The translations under genes were made by a program, and so were the position numbers. This document shows, one piece after another, positions 51,630 through 63,503 of a stretch of 64,000 nt of DNA. The notes below the pieces were generated by a model. That model was not told the DNA's origin. It saw only the letters and a program-made list of their open reading frames with translations, and made no database searches. This DNA is from Floccularia luteovirens (taxonomy: Eukaryota > Basidiomycota > Agaricomycetes > Agaricales > Squamanitaceae). How positions within the stretch are numbered: the first letter of the stretch is position 1; each line of letters begins with the position of its first letter. The stretch spans positions 620,001-684,000 of the forward strand of contig VSJF01000007.1 of assembly GCA_009739215.1 (NCBI GenBank), written 5' to 3'.

Positions 51630-52994
51630 ATGGTTGCTTATGCCCATCCTCATTATCTTAACCGAAGACAGTCGGCACCACCTCCCATTCCCTCGATCTC
51701 GGGTATCGGACAATCATCTATAGTCGTCTCATCCACAGTTGTCACTGGGACTCTTGCTTTTGATACATCCGCGTCTCCGGGTGCAGCAACACCGCCACCC
51801 ATAACGGTTACTGTCCCCTCTTCGTCAACGCCAACGTCTTCTTCTACAGCTAGCTCTTCTGCTTCTGCTACTGTTGAAGCTTCTTCAAGTTCGTCAAGAA
51901 CGATACCGTTAGGCACCGTTATTGGGTCGTGCGTCGGTGCTTTCATAGGAGCTGCTGCTCTTATCATTCTGGCTGTATGGATATACAGACGCTATTCAAA
52001 TTTCCTAAAGAAGGCGGCCAGGTCACGGAAAGTTTCTGTTTCCCATGCTGATGGACTCAATGCTCGCAGTAATCAGCAGCGTAGAAGATCCCGGCTTGAA
52101 CCTTGGAATAAATTAGAGGAAGGTGATGACAGATGGGAGGATATGTACCGAACCAAGGAGGTCAATAACATCGCACCCATGGAGAAGCTCACGATGTTCA
52201 AAAAGTCTCCGAGCGTTCGTACAGCATATACCCACAAATCTGAAGAACCTGTAGTGTTTGACCTTCCTCATTCCTTTGCACAGTTTCAGGGCAAAGACCT
52301 GTCCACTGATGTCAATGATAGAGATATGCCAGCACGACGTCCTTTCTTGGGTCGTGCAGATGTTGGTCCCGCCATTTCTTGGGACGACGATACTGTTGGC
52401 AAAAACTCATATCTTTCTATTCCTTCAAATCAAATGTCACCCTCGTTAGCTATGGCGATACCTACTCCTCCTGCTACATCCTCGGAACCTCATCGCTGGG
52501 AGTCAGCTGAAGTTGTTCATTACCAGGATAATCAATCGACGACGGACGTCACGAACCCTTTCGTTGACGTGAAGGACAATTCGAACAACCCTTTTTTCAA
52601 TAACCAAGATTATGCTTCGCGATCTCAGCCAATATCACATACCCGCGAAACCTCCAACTACCCTCCATCACAAAGCAGCAAAAGCAAAGGAAAGCAACGT
52701 GCAATAGAAACGCATGGATTTGATGAAACTACGGTTATGTCGAGACCTTCATTTGTTCACCATGTTCTAACAGAGTCGGCCTCGTCTGTGGCAACTAACG
52801 ATCGTGCAATACAATCTCTTATTGCTGTACTCGACGTATCGGAAGCGGATGTTCATGATCGCTTACGAGTTGCATCTATGCAACCGTCGATCTTGTCAAC
52901 AGCTTCTACATACACTAGTGGTGGAGAAGACGAGGACGTATCAACTTCTTTCCCCCTTCCGCCACACGACGAAAACCAAACCTTCAGGGCATAA
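51630..52994 (+). CDS. Ser/Thr-rich single-span membrane protein, intronless, unknown function
   Basis: One uninterrupted frame of 454 codons, unusual for this window. The N-terminal 90 residues are rich in Ser, Thr and Pro (VTVPSSSTPTSSSTASSSAS), suited to O-glycosylation, followed by one hydrophobic span (IGSCVGAFIGAAALIILAVW) and an Arg-rich stop-transfer stretch (IYRRYSNFLKKAARSRK). The long cytosolic tail is polar and low complexity, with NPF twice (VTNPFVDVK and SNNPFFNN), a known EH-domain binding motif. The outside-Ser-rich, one-span, long-tail layout resembles wall-stress sensors, but no diagnostic Cys-rich domain is present. No clear signal peptide precedes the Ser-rich part. Confidence 0.75.
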   Translation: MVAYAHPHYLNRRQSAPPPIPSISGIGQSSIVVSSTVVTGTLAFDTSASPGAATPPPITVTVPSSSTPTSSSTASSSASATVEASSSSSRTIPLGTVIGSCVGAFIGAAALIILAVWIYRRYSNFLKKAARSRKVSVSHADGLNARSNQQRRRSRLEPWNKLEEGDDRWEDMYRTKEVNNIAPMEKLTMFKKSPSVRTAYTHKSEEPVVFDLPHSFAQFQGKDLSTDVNDRDMPARRPFLGRADVGPAISWDDDTVGKNSYLSIPSNQMSPSLAMAIPTPPATSSEPHRWESAEVVHYQDNQSTTDVTNPFVDVKDNSNNPFFNNQDYASRSQPISHTRETSNYPPSQSSKSKGKQRAIETHGFDETTVMSRPSFVHHVLTESASSVATNDRAIQSLIAVLDVSEADVHDRLRVASMQPSILSTASTYTSGGEDEDVSTSFPLPPHDENQTFRA

Positions 52995-54439
52995 TTTTGA
53001 TGCTACTTATCATACCCATCAATCTCATTGATGGCGCTTTCCTTCATATTCCATAACGCACACTTTACCATCAACTTATTGTACGTACAATGGCCCTACG
53101 TTCGGCGTGGGACCAATGGATACACTGCCCCCCCCCCTTTTTTTTTTCTCATCACGTCCAGATATATTCCACGTTATTTATCCAACCTTAGTTTGCATTA
53201 TCTTGCGATGCATGGCATCCGATCCGGTATCGACATACATCTTATTTCACAGTCGTCATTTATCAGTTATTTCATTTCGGGCATTTCAGAATGCTATTCT
53301 TTTTTTATCGATTCCGAGAACAATTTTTATATGTATGTTGTCTTGTCAATCCCGTCCGAAACACAAACGAATTTAATCACTGTCTTGTCAGATCTAGACG
53401 GAGGTTGTTCTCTTGATGTGATATTGTTATTCTAATAATTTACAGGTACATTTGTATGAAGTCTGTACCTACCCATACCCAGCCTATAGCCAGACAGACC
53501 TTATAGTTATGATTGTTTGGTTGGCGCCAATTTCATGCATAATACTATAAATACGACACCTGAATAGAACATGATAAAAGTATAGCCAAGGGAGCAAGAA
53601 TAACTCATCTCGCTTTTGCCGAGTGCTCGAGATCCATTAGGTGCGGGATTACTAGTTCCTACTCGACGGTCAGAGTTGAAAGTAATATATTGTTTCTCGG
53701 AGTTCAGTGGCTACGGGTGGGCAAATGGAATAAGGAATGACTTGTAACTTTAAGATGCTAAAAATTTTAGAATGTCTTGACAAACTGTCTCTTTTTTTCC
53801 CTCCATCTAATGATCATAGGGTGCGTGCCCTACGGAGATCATTACATGCTTACGAGATGCGTCTTTTGGACTCATCGTTGAGAGTTCCTATGTTCACCGG
53901 ATCCATTAAACAATGGCTTAGGTCTTTTGTTGAAAACCGGCGTTCTGATAACGCATGTCTTCGGAGAACCGAATCCTTGAGGCGCGGGTTTTCAATCGAG
54001 AGTAAATGTGAAGAAGAAAAGTCGTGCATAGCCCAGATTTTGGCGAGGCAAAACAATACAGCTATGTACTGCAAGAACAGTTGATTGTAAATATGACACG
54101 GAATGAAGTGCAACCGTTACTGTTCCTGAAGAAGCCGTGAATCACCAGTTACTAGTCACTGAGTGACAACTTGTACCATGTGCAAGAGCAGCCGTCACGT
54201 AAATGAATGCATAAATCGGATATAACCTAAAGAAGAACAAGGTGCTCCTATTGGGGAAATTCTGTCACCGATGAGCAACTATAGATGGGACAAAAAGTGG
54301 CTGTGACAGTGCAAGATGCAGGTTAAAAACTACCAAAAAGGGGAAGAAAAGGATAAAAGTAAAGAATTGGTCCTTTTGATAAACAAGATGAACCGATAAA
54401 GGCGCTTGTACAATTGGCTTTCGACATCTTCCTCCACTC
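52995..54439. other. Long intergenic region
   Basis: About 1.45 kb between two plus-strand genes. It has a C9T9-like tract near 53130-53150. A 115-codon frame at 53737-54084 has no recognisable features, and I did not call it. Presumably carries the PriB-like gene's promoter. Confidence 0.5.
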
Positions 54440-57400
54440 ATGTCAGCTTCATACAACTCTCACACCTGGCCTCACTCCCAGCCCGCTTATAACTCTCAAC
54501 ACACCCAACTCGAGCATGAGCTTGACTTCCCTAACACCTCAGATCCTCACAGACGAAATCAACCTCAGCACAATATGTATTCTCTAACCACTTCGTCCTC
54601 ACTCGCTGGTGCAATCAATCCCAACCCTCCCTTATCACAGTCTCAGTCGACATCCTTCGTATCTACGCCCCAATCGAATAACGGATATCCACATTCCATG
54701 ACACACCTGAATCCAAACTCATTCAGGTTTGATAATGGAGGTTCAGCCCCCTATGTGTCGTCACTAGCCTCAAATTTTCAAGATTCGACCAACACTCTCC
54801 TCACGAACAGGGCCCAACCGTCACGTCTACAACATTCTTCCCCGTCATCAAACACACCCCATCAAACTAAACGACCGCGAAGCCAAGTTTTCAATAATGA
54901 TGAGCAAGACGAAGACCAAGAAGTGGATATGGCCCCGGATCCAAAAGAAACAGTAAAAAATAAACCGTATGTTTCTATATATATTCTTCAGCCTCAAATA
55001 TTCCAATGCTCAAGACGTATTTCAGACAAGGTGCATGTTTGCGGTGTAAAAACCTGAAAGTCAAGTGTGAATTCAAAACGGACACTGACCCATGCAAACG
55101 TTGTTTGAATAGTGGAAGTGAGTGCACTATACCTGGAAGGAAGAAACGGAAAACTCCTCCGTACGTAATAATTTCTAATCTCCATAATCCATTCGATTGT
55201 TATTTATCAAATGATTTTTTTATAACAGGAAACGGGAGCATCTGCTGAACCAAATCCGGGAACAGGCTGCTCAGATATCCGAGCTAATGTCCCAATTAGA
55301 GACCCTTCATGCGCGCCCCGCATTATCTGTTGCAACATCAGATGTTTCTTCGTCTTCAGCGATGCACTCGCCAGTGCTCTCGCCGTCAACGTCCTCGTAC
55401 TTCAGTGCTGACATACCTCCTATGCGCGAAGTAAATCAAAACAATGAAACCAATAAAGCAGTGGAAGATTGGCTTGAAAAAGCAAAAGAAAGTCTACAGG
55501 AATTTGGTGGATTTATTGGTATAGGAGGAGCTGCTCCACCTAGAAACTATGTCGTAGAAGAGGACTTTGAGGATCCACTGTCAAGTGACGATGAATTTGT
55601 AGATGTCGACGATGAGTTTGGCAACCCTGACGACAAGTACAATTTTTCTATCGAAAACCCCGAAGGTTCTGGTACGCGAGATGATGCCCCCACGAACCAA
55701 CTTAAACATCAGTCCTCTGCGTCTAGCCTTGGTACCACTGCCACCAGCACAAGGGGACGGAGGAAATCTGGGACAGAAAGTAACAAACCAGCGAATCTTC
55801 CAGGCGGGGCTTCACCCTTCGGAATGTTTATTAGGCTCAGTTTGGAGACATCAAAAAGGCAGGACAATTCGGACAAAGAAGACGATAAAGGATCCGGCAT
55901 CGCCAACGCAGATTTCTTTAGACCAAGTATGTATGCTCATCATTCTCCCAACTTCTCTAATCACACTACTCAGGTCCTGCTCCTGATGCGTTCATTCGCC
56001 GTCTTGATAATGTTCAACATCAAGCACCTCATATCCTCACTAAGGGGATTATTACACCAGTAGAAGCAGAAAAATTGTTCCAAATGTGAGCGTAATAAAT
56101 CTACTCAATTCGGAGTAAGGCTGACAGCTTTATGAAAGTTACTTTGAGAAGATGAACCTGTCTGTTTCCCTTCTAGATCCGGTGATGTACACCCCGCAGA
56201 GGACGTATTACCGCAGCCCATTCCTATTCACAGTTAGTGAGTACACTTGACAGACATCTCTACTCCCTATTGACCGTTATATCAAAGTCTGTGCTATAGC
56301 TTCGAGGTTTTATCAGGAACGTCAGGATCTATACCCCCAAGCTATTCATTATGCTCAGCTAGCAGCTGGTACGGCGTTAATAAGCGGCAGCAAGAACGTC
56401 GAAATGTGCCACGCCTATATTCTATTGAGTTTGTATCCAGTTCCTGCGCGTCGCTGGGAAGACCAACGAAGTTGGTTGTATCTTGGACTTGCGATCAGGT
56501 TGGTTTTGGCAGTTATCTATTTGTGACCTCCTCTTCATTGCGATTTTAGAACTGCCACAGACCTCAATTTACACCTACCTACCACCGCCAAGCCATTGAA
56601 TGAAAACCATGCACGTGAGATGCTAAATCGCACCCGAGTCTGGATCAATTGTTTCAATCTCGATCGGTCCTTTGGATCACAATACGGCAAACCCCCTATC
56701 ATAAGTAGCGCAGATTACATGGCAAATCATGCAGAAGACTGGTGGCGATCCTCGCCCCACAATATGAAGAATTTTGATATTCATACATGCGCGTACAATT
56801 CGGAACTGAAAGTTCTGGCAAGGTTCCTCGCGAGAATTTATAACGATCCACACCATCCCACGGGACTAAATAAGGTTTTTCGTTCATATTTTTATCCTCG
56901 ACATAACCTGACGGATATTTCTCTTAAAATTTTAGGAGGTTGACTTCGAAGGAATTTCATCGGAAACTGATGAAGAACTGAAGCAACTTTGGGAGAAATG
57001 GTCTAAGCTGCTGGAAACAACAGACATGAGTGATCCTCAGAATAGCTTCCGGATTGGGCTTCTTCGCTTGGCGTACAGTTACGCTCGGCTTGTTGCTCTG
57101 TCCTATGGTTTCCAGCATGCTTTTGGAAAGAATGGAACAGATGAAAACCCATTCTTGATGAGAGTGAGTAACATCTTATTGCTTCTCGATCTACTCTGGA
57201 TTTAATGATATCACGCAAAGTGCCTGAGAGCTGCGTCTGATGTCGTCAATGCTGTAGTAGATGACATCTGTCGACCAAGTCAAGGTTAGTTTGTGAATTA
57301 AATCACTATTATTATTTACGTCGTATTAATCGATCAACAGTGCATTATTTTAGCCATGGCCCAGAAGCACAAAGTGTATTTGTGACCTTTGCCTCAGCAT

Positions 57401-58196
57401 TCCTTGTGAAGGTGTGTCATAATCCCCCTCCCTCCATTAATTAGTGTTCGAAGTTAGTTTGAATAGCTCTTGCAACCCAAATTTGTATCATATCTTAACC
57501 TCGAAACGCGAGTTGAGATTCGGGTTATGGTACAGAAAGTCGTCGATTTGTTGGGTTCACCTCAAGTTGCTGTTGATGAGCGTCATGGCCCTAAGCTCTA
57601 TTCCAAATTCCTCAGAAACCTTCTTGCTACTGCAATGGCTCGGCTGGATCCTAATTCTCCTCCCCCTCAACACTCATCATCGTCTCGCCAACGTCCACGT
57701 CAAACCAAGTTTTCTTCAGGTCAGAGCCAGTCATCTGAAGCTTTCGAGATCCCGCCCACTGTATACACTCATCCTTCTCCAACAAATTCACTGTCTCCAC
57801 CGCCGACGCAGGCAGCGCTCTCGTTTGATAACTTTGCACCATTGACTGGCATGGATCCATTCATGCCTGGAGCTGTGGGGACCACTACAATGAACTTCAA
57901 TTCAACGCAAGATCCGGTTGATGCCATGAATATCTTGATGGCAGAAGACTATTTCCAACCATCTTTACCATTTGATCAAGATATTATGCGGAGCATGCAG
58001 TCACTGAGTGACCCCTCTGGATGGCAGGATATATCTTTACCAGGTATGTTCTTTTATTATTCAAGCTCTATCTACTGTAACTAACTTGACTGCCAAAAAA
58101 GGTATGAATTGGATGTCTCAATTCCATCAAAACCTTGGGCTCGATCCCAAAACAAATGGCGACTTGTACGAATCAAATCCATATATGACTAGTTAA
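54440..58196 (+). CDS. priB: Zn(II)2Cys6 transcription factor, PriB-like
   Basis: Twelve or more exons, all in phase. The N-terminus is a long Ser/Gln/Asn-rich head. It is followed by the zinc cluster GACLRCKNLKVKCEFKTDTD with PCKRCLNSGSECTIPG, giving the Cys-x2-Cys-x6-Cys pattern, and a basic KRKTPPKREHLL. The latter starts a leucine coiled coil, NQIREQAAQISELMSQLE, which fits dimerisation. After an acidic linker comes the fungal-specific regulatory domain (ICAIASRFYQERQDLYPQAI, YILLSLYPVPARRWEDQRS, LAIRTATDLNLHLP, WINCFNLDRSFGSQYGKPP) and a Ser/Pro-rich C-terminus ending NPYMTS. The order and cluster match the basidiomycete PriB proteins, described from Lentinula edodes as expressed in primordia. 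Target genes are not predictable from sequence. Confidence 0.9.
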
Positions 58197-58581
58197 TTGA
58201 TGAAGCATCCCCCAAAACAAGTCTGTAGTGCTATCCGCTTTTCGACTACTAATTAGCTAAAAGCATCCCTTATCTGAATTTTTTTTTGTTTCAATATTGC
58301 TGCTGAATTTTCTTTATGTATGACCTTCGTATACTTTACCTGTATCGTGTTTTCCACCCTACAAGAATGTACTTTGGGGCTTCACCGCTCTCCGCATAGC
58401 TTGTATTAACTTATGTATCTAACTGGTTGTGATCCGAAATAAAAGGAGATGACATACTTAAAAATATGCATTACAATAATCATTACACCCTTTTTATGTA
58501 TGACGCGCTATGACATGCATCTACGCATATTGGACAGTTTCTGAACTGTAAATTATGTACGAATATAGATACAAAATACAT
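58197..58581. other. Convergent intergenic region
   Basis: About 385 bases between two convergent stop codons, AT-rich 3' flanks (tttttttttgtttc near 58280). Nothing else seen. Confidence 0.55.
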
Positions 58582-61101
58582 TTATAGCCGTGCATTCTTA
58601 GGCATGGAACGTAGTGCCTGCCGTACTCCCAGATCAGCCAGAACATCTTCGGCACCTCCAAGTAGTGCATCAAATGCGATAGTACGGTGATACTAAGATT
58701 TTTGAAGTGTGAGCAGTGTGAAGGAGCATAAATCAAAAGTGGACGTACATGCTCTATATATTTACCCATTCCAGTCTGTGTAATACCGCGACCGCCGAAA
58801 ATCTGAACTGCATCCCGGGCGGTTTCCTGCCCACAGCCAGTTGAATAACTCTTCAAGAAAGCAATTTGACTAGACAGGAATGTCAGTAAGGGGTCGAAAA
58901 CAAGCCATACGTCGTTTTTCTGCGTACCCAGCAAGTTTGTTAGCTTGTTGTTTATATGACTGTTGGACAGTTGAATATTAAATAAAGAAATAATTTAGGC
59001 AGAGCAATCCTGCTAACCATATTGCACATCTGATACGTGACATTCTCCAGCCAGTTTTGTACACCTGTTGAGAGATATGTTGAGTACTATGTAGCGTACA
59101 GACCTATGCAACATACTCTCGGCTCTAGCAATCATTCCTGCAAGCTTGGATCGGATGACCGCCTGTGAATGTAGTGGTTTGCCAAACACTTTTCTCTGCG
59201 TTGTCCACCTGGCCAGATGTCAGTAAAAACATATTACTTGACGAAGTGACATACTTGAGACATTCTTCAACTAAAACGGAATTAAGTAGAAAATTATGAA
59301 TTTCATATGACGAACTTACTGATTCCTCGTTGACTCCTTGCTGAGGCACAGCACATAACCCAGCGCTCATGATTGAAATTGCTGGGAAGAAATTAGGTGC
59401 ATATATGCTATTATATCATGGGACAATACCTCAGAATAACAAAAATGCCTCCACCCTCTTCTCCAAGGGTGTTGGTCACTGGTACTCGGACATTGTCAAA
59501 TGTGATATAAGCTGTACCAGCAGTTGACGAGTAACTGGTTTTAATTTGCTTGGTTTCGACACCCGGACCTCGTTCGACAAGAATAACCGTAAATCCGTCC
59601 TATTCCACAAATAAGCAACAGGAAGATAACGATAACTCATAATCGAATTTGTCCTGACCTCTGTCTTGCATCCTACAGTGAAGTAGTCTGCGAAGCTATT
59701 GAAAAGTTAAGAAGGAGTCAGACATCGGTGATGGACAACCTACGTTCCGTTCGTTATCCATTTCTTCGAACCTTAGTCATAAATTAGCGTTTACAACCTA
59801 GTTAATGGAAAATTTTCTGCACCGTTTATAATCCATTCCTTTCCGTCCTCGCTTTTTATAGCGTTAGTTTGCAGTCCCATAACATCACTACCTGCATGGG
59901 CTTCGGATATGGCCAAGCAGATGAATTTCTTGCCATTAAGGACATCGGGGACGATGCGAGCTTTCAGTTCTTCACTTCCAAAGTTCAGCACTGGTGGTAG
60001 ACCAATAACTTTCCCTCCCAGCAATCCTGCGCATCGTTAGGATACGGAATGCGGTAACCAGAAAATATGCCTGCGTACCATCACCGTAGCCACGCAAACT
60101 TGCACGGCCAAACTCTTGAGTGATTATCATCTATGGAATGGATTATGTTATAGGCATCCGGAAATTGCAGGAAATCTCCGACCTCGTGGAAATAATCGAA
60201 TTCTTCGGGAGTTACAAGGCCATTCATCAATACACGACCTTTCAAATGTTTTCCCGGACCCATACGCATAGCATGCATATTTAGTGCTCTAAAATAGTTT
60301 TTCAGTACACTTTTACTGATATCAATGTTGCCCAGAAAACATACGCCATTTTATCAATAACATCTTGCGAGGGACGTTTACCATCCTCCTCTCTCGCCTA
60401 AATGTATAGATATATTAGCATGCAAGGGGAAGGAATTGTGTATATGACATACAAGAGCATCCGGATAAACAACTTCATCGAAGAATTTACGGACTTCCTT
60501 TTGAAACTTGCGATGACGCTGATGCATATAAGAGTTAGATCCGAGTTATGTTTGGAGGATGAATTCATCTCTTACCTCGGAGAAATATGGACTGTAGTAC
60601 CCATCTGCTAACCATGTTGGCTCAGCATAAGGCACCTTGCTGAGCTCTCCAGTGACGCGACCATGAATGACGCTCTTCTCTCCAGTTATTGTGCCAATCT
60701 GAAGTCGTCTGTACTGAGGTTTTTCAATTACCTCATGCCGGTGTAGACCATAGAAGGCCTCTGTCGCATCTTGTCCAGCTGAGTGATATGTAAATACGCG
60801 GGGTAGAATAGGGGGTAGAGACAAAATAGCACTTGCCTACTTCTGAATCGATAAGTACAGCAATACCGCCTGGATGGAGCGCTTTAAATTTGGAAAGGTC
60901 ATAAACCTTTGCATCTATGATGACCCACTAAACAAATACAGTAAGCATGTATTACACAGAAAATACAAAAAATATTACCAGGTCATCGACAGTGTTGTGC
61001 TAGTTGGATTAGTTGTGCATTTCTTGGATACTGAGTTGTGTGTTGTAACATACCTTTGACACTTCGTCTCTAGTGAATTCCTTCAACTGTTTTGTGGCCA
61101 T
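58582..61101 (-). CDS. Cytochrome b5 / acyl-CoA dehydrogenase fusion protein with PTS1-like end
   Basis: Starts MATKQLKEFTRDEVSK at 61101. The N-terminal domain is cytochrome b5: WVIIDAKVYDLSKFKALHPG with the HPGG heme loop and FYGLHRHEV with the second His. The acyl-CoA dehydrogenase domain follows: MIITQEFGRASLRGYGDG, ICLAISEAHAGSDVMGLQTN, VERGPGVETKQIKTS and AVQIFGGRGITQTGMGKYIE. About 15 exons. It ends KNARL, a plausible PTS1 peroxisomal signal. The fusion would pass electrons from the flavin to heme. Intron 60779-60836 uses a GC donor. Between INGAE and KWITNG the expected intron (59764-59814) starts with aattttcc instead of GT, so that splice junction appears to lack a donor. It lies next to the racemase in the same orientation. 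Confidence 0.9.
60779..60836 (-). other. GC-AG intron in the cytochrome b5/acyl-CoA dehydrogenase gene
   Basis: Donor gcaagt, 58 nt. Splicing joins LIDSEV to AGQDATEAFYG in phase. Confidence 0.8.
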
Positions 61102-61326
61102 TGCAGGAAGAGGTAAAGGAGGTTGAATGGCAGAACAGCCGAAACTGTGTTAAGTAGAGAGGCACTGCCATGTGATAATCAAAGAGCTGCTACTCGATCT
61201 CGTGACTTTGCACCCGGTTCAAGCATTCACGTTATTAAAGTTCTAATCAATCAACTCAGGTCTTCGATGGATAGGTACGCTGTACGACAGGACGAATAAT
61301 AGCGTATTGTCAATTACGATATGATT
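61102..61326. promoter_or_regulatory. Short intergenic region between dehydrogenase and racemase
   Basis: About 225 bases containing the promoter of the fusion dehydrogenase; the racemase lies upstream in the same orientation. Confidence 0.5.
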
Positions 61327-62890
61327 CTACAGTTTGGCACCTGATACGTGTGAAGATTTTGATGCAAACATAACTGCTCCGTCCTCAACCAACTCCTTCA
61401 CTTCAGTCTCTCCTAACCCCATATCTCGGAGTACTTCCCTCGTATGCAATCCCGGTTGCATGAGAACGTTAGCAGAAGTAATTGGTGGTTTCCCAGGGAT
61501 TGTGTTCTGGCTCATGATATTCGGGTGCGGCCCAGGCACATTTTGGCTGTCTGCTTCCGTTGGTGACAAGACCGGAACAGTACATGCATCACTACCTAAA
61601 GTTCATTTAGGACCAGTGAGTGTCACGGTTTCTGATGCTGGGAAAATCAAAGGCTTGCCATGGAATACACGAGTCCAATAGTCTCTAGTGTTTGTCAGAA
61701 ATCCCTTCTCTAGGTATTCAGCAAGTTTAGGCCATTCTTCCCTCTGTCCCTGTATCGATAAAGTTGGTTTCCACTTGCTGAAATCAGTGGGTAAAGCCTT
61801 GTCGAACAGTTTTATAAATGTCTTGAAGAATTGAGGCTCAAGGCATCCGACTGACATCCAACCCCCATCTTTGCACGTGTACACATTATAAAATGGCGCG
61901 CCGCCATCGAGGGCATTTGTACCCCGTTTCCCGCCAGCTATACCCGAAGGAAACATAGATTGTAGAAGAATGAATGTTGACACATATCGTGCGCCAGTTA
62001 CCTAAAAGCATAAGTGACGACATGTCATGCATTTAGAAAATATCACATACCATATCTGCGTCAACTATCTGCCCTTTCCCACTCTTTCCCCTTTCAATCA
62101 AAGCCAGGAGAATACCCATTGCACACATCACACCTCCACCGGCAAAATCGCCAAGTAAATTCAGCGGAAATACAGGCTTACCAGCACCAGGCATAAGCTT
62201 CACGAACAGTTATGATGAGAAAATTGCACTCATAGACTAGCCATATACTACTCACGGATAAGACTCCACTAAGGGCGATATAATTTATGTCATGACCTAG
62301 AAGTACAATTTCGTAGTGCGCTCTTTCCTACGTGCAGTACTCTTACCTGCCATATCTTTTTGTGGACCTTCATACTGTGCGTTTAGTCCACGACCTAGTT
62401 TTATAAACTGAAATGTCACTACCTGTCCTTGGAAACCTAACACCCGTATAAGCATCGACTACCTTAGAGAGACTTTAGCTTTAGGATAGACATACCCCAC
62501 AATTCTAGCATAAATCAACTTTTCATTCAAACCTTTCTTGACCGCATCACCAAAAAATACCCCGGGCCCAAGACCCATACGTTCCATGACACCAGGTCTG
62601 AAGGGGTCAATGACAACATCGGCTGTTCTGATCATGTCCCTCAAAAGTTTCTGGCCACTAGAAACCTTTGAATCTACGATGATGGAGCGCTTTCCTCGGC
62701 AAAGCACGTCGTTAGAAGTAGCGAACGGCCTATCAATACGGGTAACAGAAGCACCATAATCCGCGAGAATCATGCCAGCCATAGGCCCTGGGGCAAGCCC
62801 AGCAAACTAGACTTGGGTCAGGGATGAAGGTTGAACAGTACATTGCATCGCTGAACGTACTTCAATTGCCTTGAGACCGGTGAGAGACAT
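61327..62890 (-). CDS. Alpha-methylacyl-CoA racemase (CoA-transferase family III) with PTS1-like end
   Basis: Starts [20 protein letters not shown] at 62890. It has the family III blocks [25 protein letters not shown] and [15 protein letters not shown]. The catalytic His lies in [13 protein letters not shown] and the partner Asp in [10 protein letters not shown]. Further blocks are [20 protein letters not shown] and [11 protein letters not shown]. It ends SSHVSGAKL, a strong PTS1-like peroxisomal signal. The enzyme converts (2R)- to (2S)-methylacyl-CoA, which the peroxisomal acyl-CoA oxidising enzymes require. Exons include a 14-nt micro-exon in VGFQGQYEG. The intron before SDACTVPVL (61596-61658) has a GC donor (gcaagc). 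All junctions keep phase. Confidence 0.9.
61596..61658 (-). other. GC-AG intron in the racemase gene
   Basis: Donor gcaagc, 63 nt. Splicing joins WTRVFHG to [11 protein letters not shown] in phase. Confidence 0.8.
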
Positions 62891-63503
62891 TTCTGGTGAT
62901 ACATTTCCAAGTACCCTGGTGAGGTAACGTTATATATACTCTAGAATGAGATCTTTCTTAACACGTGCTGTAGGCTGGCCAGTAGGAACTTCCTGATTAG
63001 ATGACCGCCATTTTGCACTTGCTTACCTAATTCCTTCTACAAATCTTACTACAATGAACCGTCAACGCGTCAATATCAATGATTACATGCAAACTACCAG
63101 AATTTTTAGAGTACCGGCACTTCACCATGTTCACATCAACAGTCATGTAATATTTTTCATCAATTTGCTGGCTTTGAGGGTGGAGTGCGTTGCGAGAATT
63201 ATGCACAATCCGTCAATCCTTACCCAGATATGAAATTTACTCTAGTGTGAAGTCACTGTTCACCATTTCTTTATCAGAACGAAGAATTCCTGTCGCTCGA
63301 GAAGACTATGACACACGCTACGATAGAGCTTTCACCGCTTTACCTTCTGTCTTGTGACTTCATGTAGACTCATGATCTTGCTTCTTGTGTCTTCTCGTCG
63401 TGTGGATGTCGCCCTGCTGTAGCTGCACGGTCCGCATAAACGCAGATCCATTTGCCTACTTATTACCATCGGCCCCCACAACTCTGGTGCGTACGCTGTA
63501 AGG
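62891..63503. promoter_or_regulatory. Divergent intergenic region
   Basis: About 610 bases between the divergent starts of the racemase and the GH79 gene. No named element was found. Confidence 0.5.

Noticed and set aside
53737..54084. 115-codon frame before the PriB-like gene
   Set aside because: No recognisable features, and an antisense frame of similar length covers it. Could be a small gene but there is no support.
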